In this document: positions 7,218-13,226 of the stretch, piece after piece | Layout: each line of letters begins with the position of its first letter | Position numbering within the stretch: the first letter of the stretch is position 1 | Assembly (NCBI GenBank): GCA_046710445.1 | Contig: JBKEHD010000018.1 | Location: 1-22,398, forward strand | Direction of reading: 5' to 3' | From: JBKEHD01 sp046710445 | GTDB lineage: Bacteria; Pseudomonadota; Alphaproteobacteria; Rickettsiales; Midichloriaceae | Length of the DNA: 22,398 bases | Notes under the pieces: generated by a model | Seen by the model: only the letters and a program-made list of their open reading frames with translations | Database searches by the model: none | What the model was told of the DNA's origin: nothing | Translations under genes and position numbers: made by a program

Positions 7218-8535
7218 AATTAGTATTGAAGCATTCCTGATTTTTGTTATAGCATTATTACTTGATATAAATATTTCAAATGCAGAATTAGAGATTGATA
7301 TACATGATGGTACTTTTGATCCTTTCAATGTTGCTATAACTACATTTGAAGGAGAAAATGAGGAGTCAAATAAGTATGCTGATAAGATAAGAAATACTAT
7401 TATTAATGATTTAGAAAATTCTTCTTTATTTCGTAGTATATCAAATGACGCCTTTTTAGAAAAACCTAATGTTACTACTATCCCTAATTTCCAAAGTTGG
7501 AAAAGCATTAATTCTGAACTTTTATTGATAGGGAATGTAAATGTAGATGTAGATACTAATAAAATTGAAGTTAGATATAAGATATGGGATCCATTTAAAG
7601 AAATAGAAGTTCAAAGGGGTTCATATAAGATATCAATAGATGGGTGGAGAAGAATCTCTCATAAAATTGCAAATTCTGTATATAAAACATTGGTGGGTGT
7701 TAGCGGTTATTTTGATTCTAGGGTAGTATTTGTTTCTGAAAAAGGTCCGGAGTTGAATAAAATTAAACGTTTGGCCATAATGGATCAGGATGGACATGGA
7801 TTTAGATTTTTAACTACAGGAAAAGATTTAGTATTATCACCAAGATTTGATCCAAAATCACAAAAAATTATATACATGAGTTATAAAGTGAGAAATCAAC
7901 CTCCAAAAGTATATATTTTAGATTTAGAAAGTGGTGAACAAAGAGTTATAGGGGATATACGAGGCATGTCTTTTGCACCAAGATTTTCTCCTGATAATGA
8001 CCATGCAATTATATCATTAGCAATAGGTGGTACCAGTAATATTTATGAGATAGATTTAGATACAGGCGAAAAAATTCAATTAACGAATCAAAAAGGATTT
8101 ATTGATACTTCTCCTGACTATTCTAATGATGCTAAGAAAATAGTGTTTAATTCAGATAGAGATTTTGGTAGAACACATATTTATGTTATGAATAGGGATG
8201 GTAGTGATATTACCAAAATAAGTGGAGGGGATGGCAGTTACAGAACTCCTGTTTGGTCTCCTGATGGAAAATGGATAGCTTTCACAAAGATATTATCTGG
8301 AAATTTTTACATTGGTATAATGAAGCCAGATGGTAGTGAAGAAAAATTATTAACGAGTAGTTGGCTTGAAGAGAGTCCATCTTGGGCCCCAAATAGTAAT
8401 ACTATTATTTTTGGTCGTCAAAAAAGAGATGGAAAAAATCAGCTTTATGCTATTGATATTTCTGGGCATAATGAAAGGTTAATATACTCTCATACAGATG
8501 GATCTCAACCCTCGTGGTCACCTTATTTAAATTAA
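7189..8535 (+). CDS. tolB: Tol-Pal system periplasmic protein TolB
   Basis: Periplasmic beta-propeller that links Pal and the TolQRA complex for outer-membrane constriction at division. I place the start at the ATG at 7189 (448 residues): MKKKMKKNAR gives a basic n-region, IEAFLIFVIALLL the hydrophobic core, and cleavage is likely after ISNA (residue 32). ATG 7201 is an equally good alternative; a start at 7147 would add 14 residues before the signal and is less likely. After an N-terminal alpha/beta domain (DPFNVAITTFEG onward) there are TolB WD40-like blades with repeated SPD/FSPDN, DGS and IYVMNRDGSDITKISGG motifs, ending SHTDGSQPSWSPYLN. It overlaps gyrA; tolQRA and pal are not in the window, so the tol locus is dispersed or split. 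Confidence 0.94.
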   Translation: MKKKMKKNARISIEAFLIFVIALLLDINISNAELEIDIHDGTFDPFNVAITTFEGENEESNKYADKIRNTIINDLENSSLFRSISNDAFLEKPNVTTIPNFQSWKSINSELLLIGNVNVDVDTNKIEVRYKIWDPFKEIEVQRGSYKISIDGWRRISHKIANSVYKTLVGVSGYFDSRVVFVSEKGPELNKIKRLAIMDQDGHGFRFLTTGKDLVLSPRFDPKSQKIIYMSYKVRNQPPKVYILDLESGEQRVIGDIRGMSFAPRFSPDNDHAIISLAIGGTSNIYEIDLDTGEKIQLTNQKGFIDTSPDYSNDAKKIVFNSDRDFGRTHIYVMNRDGSDITKISGGDGSYRTPVWSPDGKWIAFTKILSGNFYIGIMKPDGSEEKLLTSSWLEESPSWAPNSNTIIFGRQKRDGKNQLYAIDISGHNERLIYSHTDGSQPSWSPYLN

Positions 8536-8536
8536 G

Positions 8537-8565
8537 AAGTTAAAATGCAATTGACTTTTTAACTT
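8537..8565 (+). terminator. Weak stem-loop after tolB
   Basis: AAGTTAAAA (8537-8545) and TTTTAACTT (8557-8565) form a perfect 9-bp stem with an 11-nt loop right after the tolB stop. It has only two G:C pairs and no trailing T-run, so it may act as an mRNA 3' end or be only a weak terminator. TTGACT at 8551-8556 overlaps it but lacks a well-spaced -10. Confidence 0.35.
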
Positions 8566-8620
8566 GCATATATAAATCATATATAATAACCTTTTTTCAA
8601 AATGTTTTTGTGTATTTTAT

Positions 8621-8941
8621 ATGTATATAACTATTACTGATAGTAATTTTGAAAAAGAAGTTCTGAATCATACAGGTCTTGTTATGATTGATTTTTGGGC
8701 AGAGTGGTGTGGTCCATGCAAGCAATTATCTCCTATTGTTGAAGAGATTGCAAAAGAGATGGTTGATGTTGTAAAAATAGGTAAGATGAACATAGATGAG
8801 AATCCAGAAACTCCTTCAAAATTAGGGATCAGAAGCATACCAACATTGATGCTTTATAAAGATGGTGTTCAAATTGAAGAAGTGAAGATAGGTTCTTTAC
8901 CAAAAAAAGCAATAGTTGAGTGGATTAATAGTAATAAGTAA
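8621..8941 (+). CDS. trxA: Thioredoxin
   Basis: Cytoplasmic dithiol-disulfide oxidoreductase that reduces protein disulfides and is recycled by thioredoxin reductase. The active site WCGPC is at residues 29-33, the buried Asp is D24 in VMIDFWAEW, and the cis-proline loop is RSIPTLMLY. Length 106 is standard, and the C-terminal helix KKAIVEWINSNK is complete. The stop TAA is part of a 7-bp tandem repeat that begins at 8932, within the last codons, so slippage could alter only the last few residues because every frame of the repeat carries a stop. It lies 85 bp after tolB and is probably transcribed on its own. Confidence 0.96.
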   Translation: MYITITDSNFEKEVLNHTGLVMIDFWAEWCGPCKQLSPIVEEIAKEMVDVVKIGKMNIDENPETPSKLGIRSIPTLMLYKDGVQIEEVKIGSLPKKAIVEWINSNK

Positions 8942-8985
8942 TAAGTAATAAGTAATAAGTAATAAGTAATAAGTAATAAGTAATA
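8932..8985. repeat. Tandem repeat (TAATAAG)7 plus partial unit
   Basis: Seven perfect copies of the 7-mer TAATAAG followed by five more matching bases (TAATA). It starts within the final codons of trxA and runs into the spacer before the next gene, whose ATG is 29 bp past its end. Perfect identity implies recent slippage growth. Since 7 is not a multiple of 3, copy number shifts frame, but stops occur in all frames. Confidence 0.98.
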
Positions 8986-9013
8986 TCTTGATGGTTATTA
9001 TGGTGAAATTTAT

Positions 9014-10045
9014 ATGATGTATGATGATAAAGATTTAGATTTGGCGATAAAGAGTGATATTCTGAAGTCATCAGATGTAAATGCATTTAGGTTATTCATT
9101 GCTAAAAACAGCGACTCAGATAGTCCTGATGAAGAAAATTTTAGATTAATTACAAGTTTTAATGATATTTTTGTAACCATTGCTATCATTTTATCTTTAG
9201 TTTCTGTTGGATGGATTTTTGGAAGTATTGGACAACGTATTGGGTTTATCGCTATATCTCTGGTTTCTTGGGGTTTTGCGGAATTATTCACTAAAAAAAG
9301 GCGCATGGCTTTGCCTTCTATCATTCTTGCATTTACTTTCTTGATGGGAATTTTTGGTGCTATTTCTCCAATTAATTCTTCGGCACCGATACCTAACTCT
9401 TATTTAAATGAAATTGCACATCTAAATACAATGATTGCAGGGGTAATTACAACAATTTGTTCTTTGGTGTATTGGAAGCGTTTTAAAACTCCAATAGTTG
9501 TTGCATATGGTGTCGCTTCTTTGTTTTTATTTTTTCTTTCTGTTATGCTTTATACTTTTCCAAAGTTTACCTTAGAATGGATCTCACTTATTATTGTTTG
9601 TAGCGGGGTTTTAATTTTTTTCATTGCTATGTATTGGGATACACAAGATATAAAAAGAACAAGCTACAAATCTGATGTTGCATTTTGGATTCATTTATTG
9701 TCTGCACCTTTAATTATCTTTCCAATATTTAATAGCATAATTAATTTTTCCAAAACTTTATCTATATCAGAAGTAATATACTCAATCGGTATTTATATAA
9801 TATTCAGCATTATATCTTTGATAATAGATAGACGACCATTTATGCTTTCATCCTTGTTTTATTTACTTTATGCTATTGATGATTTATTGAAACGATTTGG
9901 TATTATAGAATTACGGTTTGCGATTGCTGCCTTTTCTATAAGCACTTCATTACTGATTTTAGCTGTTTTTTGGAAATGCTTCAGAGCTTTTCTTGTGAAG
10001 TTGATACCTATCTTTTTACAGAATAAAGTGCCATCAATTCGCTAG
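9014..10045 (+). CDS. Alphaproteobacterial multi-pass membrane protein
   Basis: A 343-residue protein with a soluble N-terminus of about 50 residues followed by roughly nine to ten hydrophobic segments. The N-terminus (YDDKDLDLAIKSDILKSSDVNAFRLFIAK, then EENFRLITSFNDIFVTIA) resembles a family of uncharacterised alphaproteobacterial membrane proteins in which a short helical motif precedes an E-x-F-R-x-x-x-x-F-N-D-I-F-V block, similar in layout to DUF2157/DUF4401 proteins. No catalytic motif or transport signature is visible. ATGs at 9014 and 9017 are both usable; the ribosome site (GGTGA) is weak. It converges on the CADD-like gene with a 22-bp gap and no obvious terminator. Function unknown. 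Confidence 0.8.
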   Translation: MMYDDKDLDLAIKSDILKSSDVNAFRLFIAKNSDSDSPDEENFRLITSFNDIFVTIAIILSLVSVGWIFGSIGQRIGFIAISLVSWGFAELFTKKRRMALPSIILAFTFLMGIFGAISPINSSAPIPNSYLNEIAHLNTMIAGVITTICSLVYWKRFKTPIVVAYGVASLFLFFLSVMLYTFPKFTLEWISLIIVCSGVLIFFIAMYWDTQDIKRTSYKSDVAFWIHLLSAPLIIFPIFNSIINFSKTLSISEVIYSIGIYIIFSIISLIIDRRPFMLSSLFYLLYAIDDLLKRFGIIELRFAIAAFSISTSLLILAVFWKCFRAFLVKLIPIFLQNKVPSIR

Positions 10046-10067
10046 TAAGAGAGTGAACGAAAAAGTA

Positions 10068-10736
10068 TCAACACAAATGCTTTGTTTCTCTTTCTACGCC
10101 ATCTAAAAATTTCCACATGAGCTTTGCAAGTTTTGTTGCTCCTTCTATAGCAGCATCTTGTTCTTCTTTAGAGTTTAATTTTTTAAGCAAATCCAAGCAT
10201 TCTTCAGAATGCCATTCATCCGCTTCAATATGCACAGTAAAAAATTCAGTTGTATCTTTATTAGTAATATTATAAAAAGCTTTTAATCCTTTGATTTTAG
10301 ATTTCGCAACTTCAGGCATTTGATATTCATAAGCATATAAAGCTCCTAAACCACTAGCATAAGATGACCTAGATATAGCTAAAAAATCATTTATCAATCC
10401 TTCTGTTTCTTTATTCAAATCTACATTTTTCACTTCTTCTTCTGATATATTTAATCCTTTAGCAAATTTAAGCCATAAATCAGGGTGACTATTTTCTTTG
10501 TCCTCTTCTTCTAATAAATTGCCCAATAAGACTTGCCTATTTTTTAAATCAGTGCAGTTTGAATGAATGCTACTTATACATCTTGGAAATGCATCAACAT
10601 GATGAAAATATTGTTTTGAATATTCTTGCAATACTTCTAAATTTAATTTTCCAGCATTCCAATCTTTATAAAAAGGATGTTTCAATAGATGGAACGGGTT
10701 AATACTTTTTTTCAATGTATGCACAAAATCATTCAT
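10068..10736 (-). CDS. CADD/PqqC-like protein, putative p-aminobenzoate synthase
   Basis: Heme-oxygenase-fold, TenA/PqqC-like protein closest to Chlamydia CADD. I start at the ATG giving MNDFVHTLKK (222 residues); 14 more codons upstream (MLFYSYSKF...) do not fit the family. CADD is known to make p-aminobenzoate for folate from its own side chains in an oxygen- and metal-dependent, self-sacrificing reaction, using a tyrosine (Tyr27) and a lysine (Lys152). The matching residues are here: Y23 in HPFYKDW and K147 in KSKIKGL. Candidate metal ligands are also kept: E77, H84, E137 (YAYEYQMP), H169, D173 and H176 (HIEADEWHSEE). Further family blocks are YSKQYFHHVDAFPR and SSIHSNCTDL. It is separate from other folate genes in this window. 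The family call is firm; pABA synthesis is inferred from conserved key residues. Confidence 0.88.
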   Translation of the reverse strand: MNDFVHTLKKSINPFHLLKHPFYKDWNAGKLNLEVLQEYSKQYFHHVDAFPRCISSIHSNCTDLKNRQVLLGNLLEEEDKENSHPDLWLKFAKGLNISEEEVKNVDLNKETEGLINDFLAISRSSYASGLGALYAYEYQMPEVAKSKIKGLKAFYNITNKDTTEFFTVHIEADEWHSEECLDLLKKLNSKEEQDAAIEGATKLAKLMWKFLDGVERETKHLC

Positions 10737-10910
10737 TAATATCACACTATTAAATTTAGAATATGAATAAAATAACATGGAAAATTATTTATGAAAAGGA
10801 GTTTGTGAATTTGCCCGTAATATAATATGAGGGTCACTATTTTTGTTTTATCTACAAATTAACAAGAGTTTTTAGACGCTCTCTTAGTAGGGACATTGAG
10901 AAACATAATC

Positions 10911-10926
10911 TTAACGCAATCTTAAC
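10911..10926 (+). promoter_or_regulatory. CtrA-type box with -10 at 10937-10942
   Basis: TTAAC-GCAATC-TTAAC matches the alphaproteobacterial CtrA consensus TTAA-N7-TTAAC, with both half-sites extended by C. A TATGAT hexamer at 10937-10942 puts the -35 position (about 10914-10919) inside the box, the usual layout of CtrA-activated promoters. The promoter points at the broken ORF at 10971. By base composition TTAA-N7-TTAA alone should occur about five times in this window, but the form with both C residues well under once. Confidence 0.5.
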
Positions 10927-10970
10927 ATTTTACGTATATGATATAGGCAAATTTAATATTAGTTTTATTT

Positions 10971-11087
10971 ATGTAAACACCTAATGGCTCAAAAGAATTA
11001 GTTTTAGATTTATCAAGTACTGATATATCTAATAAAGAAACATCTATGGAATATATTGATATTACAATGGAAACATGTTCTTTTTAG
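10971..11087 (+). pseudogene. Possible small gene with stop at codon 2
   Basis: ATG at 10971 is followed immediately by TAA, then 36 open codons starting TPNGSKELVLDLSSTDISN and ending TMETCSF before TAG. The open part is polar, Ser/Thr/Asp-rich and unlike spacer DNA, and it sits 28 bp after the -10 of the CtrA-type promoter. One substitution in codon 2 would have silenced it. No homologue is recognised. It may also be a chance open stretch. Confidence 0.25.
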
Positions 11088-11111
11088 ATAACTAATTGCT
11101 TATATGTTTCC
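11069..11111 (-). terminator. Inverted repeat across the flhA 3' end
   Basis: GGAAACAT (11069-11076) pairs perfectly with ATGTTTCC (11104-11111) around a 27-nt loop, spanning the flhA stop codon. Read on the minus strand no T-run follows directly, so Rho-independent action is uncertain. The left arm runs into the palindrome AACATGTT. Confidence 0.25.
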
Positions 11112-13208
11112 GTAATTTTTAATTTTGACTTTGGGATGTATTTCATTTTTAGAAAGGATAACTAAGCTAGGTTTGAAACGTTCTGTAACTGACCTAACGA
11201 ATGGTCTTAACATAGGTGTAGTTAATAATGCTGGGAAAGTATTAGATGCTGCTAACTCATCTAACTTCATATTTATTGCATTCACGAATTCATGTAGTTT
11301 TGTGGGCTGCATCGCTAAATGCTTATTATTATCCTCTCCAACTAAACTTTCAACAAATGCTTGTTCCCAATATGAAGATAGTAAAAGTATTGGGATAAAT
11401 CCCTCATCATTTATCAATGAGTGAGATATTTGTTTGCTTAATCTTGTTCTTATATGTTCAACTATTCTGGCAATATTTTTAGTATTATCCGATATTTCAG
11501 ATATAGCTTCAAGAATTGAAGGAAGATCTTTGATTGTAACAGATTCATTGAGTAGATTTTGCAAGATTCTTTGAAAAGCAACTACCGATATTTGTTCTGG
11601 AACAACTTCCTCTCCTAATTTCTTATGTTCCCCATCTAAATTATTTAGTAATTTTTTGGTTTCTGCATAAGTAAGTAATTCTGTGATATTTTCTTTAACT
11701 ATTTCTGTTAAATGAGTCGATATAACAGTTACAGGCTCTATAACAGTATATTCTTTAAAAACAGCTTCTTCTTTTGCAGATCTATCGACCCATTTTGCAT
11801 TTAAACCAAATGTAGGTTCTATAGTATCCTCTCCCTCTATATCAATGCTACCTCCAGATGGATTGATAACTAAAATTTTTAAAGGCTGTATAACACCTTT
11901 ACCACATTCTATATCTTTTATATTGATTGTATAAGTTCTAGAATCAAGCTGCATATTATCCTGAATTCTTACTGATGGTAAAATAAAACCTAAATCTTTT
12001 GCTATTTGTTTTCTTAAGGATTTTATTTGATCAGTGAGCTTATATTCTTTGTTATTATCCACCATTTGTAATAACTCATATCCTAGCTCAATTTTTATAT
12101 AATCAATATGCAATGATTGTATTATTGATTCTTCTTGTGTTAGCTCTTTTTGCACTGGATGACTTTCTAATTCACTTTGCACAAGGGCTGTTTGCATTTT
12201 CTTTTTGTATAAAAAGAATGCTAATGTAGCGCAAATAGCCGATACCATTGCGAATGGTATTAATGGGATACCAGGCATTATACCAAGTATAATTAATAAA
12301 ACAGAACAAGAGGCTAGTGCCTGAGGATGTTTACTAAGTTGAACAAATATAGGCTTTTCTGCAGAACCACGTGCTCCAGATTTTGTAACTAATAAACCTG
12401 CAGAAATAGAAACAATAAGTGCAGGTATTTGAGCTACTAAACCATCTCCAATAGTAAGTAAAGTATAAGTTTTTAAAGCCAGATTAAAGCTCATGTCTTT
12501 TTGTATAACACCTATTATAATGCCAGCTATAAGGTTAATAAATGTTATTAAAAGCCCAGCAATAGCATCTCCTCTAACAAATTTATTAGCACCATCCATG
12601 GAACCAAAAAAAGTATTTTCATCTTCAAGATCTTTTCTCTTATCTCTTGCTTGCTTTTCATCTAATAATCCAGCTGATAAATCTGCATCAATAGACATTT
12701 GTTTTCCAGGCATAGCATCGAGACTAAATCTTGCTGCAACCTCAGCTATCCTTCCTGAACCTTTTGTTATTACTACAAAGTTAATTATTGTTAAAATACC
12801 AAAGACTATAGCTCCTATTACAACAGACCCTTGCATTACAAAATATCCAAAAGCTTCTACGACATGTCCTGCTGCGGAAGGTCCTAAATGACCATCTGAT
12901 AATATTAATCTTGTCGTAGATATATTTAAAGCTAGTCTAAACAGAGTTACAATAAGCAATATACTGGGAAAAGCACTAAAATCTAAAGGTTTATCTATAA
13001 ATAAAACCGTAAGTAATATTAAAGCAGAAAGTGCAATAGAAATGCTTAATAAAAAATCTAATATGCTAGGTGCTACAGGGAAGATCAAAAAACTTAACAC
13101 AAAGAACAAAGCAGCAGCAAACATTATATCTTGCTGCTTACTTATATTTGCTATACTAAATTTTAATCTCTGTTTGATTATAGAGCCTATATTTGGGCCG
13201 ATTTCCAT
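11100..13208 (-). CDS. flhA: Flagellar biosynthesis protein FlhA (export gate)
   Basis: Export-gate subunit of the flagellar type III secretion system. Residues 1-340 hold the membrane domain with about eight hydrophobic segments; 355-702 are the cytoplasmic domain that forms the docking ring for chaperone-substrate complexes. The FHIPEP region is intact: RLALNISTTRLIL (91-103), then VVITKGSGRIAEVAARFSLD (145-164) and GSMDGANKFVRGDAIAG (202-218), keeping R153, R160, D164, K209 and D214. Length 702 is normal with no frameshift, so it is under selection. FlhA and not a virulence InvA/SctV homologue is favoured by the alphaproteobacterial flagellar-type motifs, though the two families are related. 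No other flagellar gene is in the window. It starts 18 bp after acnA, so the two are probably cotranscribed. Confidence 0.93.
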   Translation of the reverse strand: MEIGPNIGSIIKQRLKFSIANISKQQDIMFAAALFFVLSFLIFPVAPSILDFLLSISIALSALILLTVLFIDKPLDFSAFPSILLIVTLFRLALNISTTRLILSDGHLGPSAAGHVVEAFGYFVMQGSVVIGAIVFGILTIINFVVITKGSGRIAEVAARFSLDAMPGKQMSIDADLSAGLLDEKQARDKRKDLEDENTFFGSMDGANKFVRGDAIAGLLITFINLIAGIIIGVIQKDMSFNLALKTYTLLTIGDGLVAQIPALIVSISAGLLVTKSGARGSAEKPIFVQLSKHPQALASCSVLLIILGIMPGIPLIPFAMVSAICATLAFFLYKKKMQTALVQSELESHPVQKELTQEESIIQSLHIDYIKIELGYELLQMVDNNKEYKLTDQIKSLRKQIAKDLGFILPSVRIQDNMQLDSRTYTINIKDIECGKGVIQPLKILVINPSGGSIDIEGEDTIEPTFGLNAKWVDRSAKEEAVFKEYTVIEPVTVISTHLTEIVKENITELLTYAETKKLLNNLDGEHKKLGEEVVPEQISVVAFQRILQNLLNESVTIKDLPSILEAISEISDNTKNIARIVEHIRTRLSKQISHSLINDEGFIPILLLSSYWEQAFVESLVGEDNNKHLAMQPTKLHEFVNAINMKLDELAASNTFPALLTTPMLRPFVRSVTERFKPSLVILSKNEIHPKVKIKNYGNI

Positions 13209-13226
13209 ACTTATAAACTTAAATTA

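Larger units (their letters stand above)
10779..11099. other. 321-bp gap between CADD-like gene and flhA
   Basis: No intact gene is seen. From left to right it holds an AT-rich stretch with a TATAAT at 10821-10826, a CtrA-type box at 10911-10926 with a plausible -10 after it, a small broken plus-strand ORF (10971-11087), and one arm of an inverted repeat running into the flhA 3' end. The arrangement suggests a former small plus-strand gene. Confidence 0.6.

Noticed and set aside
7170..7508. Minus-strand ORF of 112 codons across the gyrA-tolB junction
   Set aside because: Its Phe-rich C-terminus is only the reverse of the GAA/GAT repeat; it lies over two well-supported genes.
8932..8985. CRISPR-like or iteron array
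   Set aside because: Units are 7 bp and directly adjacent with no spacers, so it is a simple tandem repeat, and no replication gene is nearby.
12493..12891. Plus-strand ORF of 132 codons inside flhA
   Set aside because: It is antisense to the conserved FlhA membrane domain, has no ribosome site and no family likeness; a shadow of flhA codon use.
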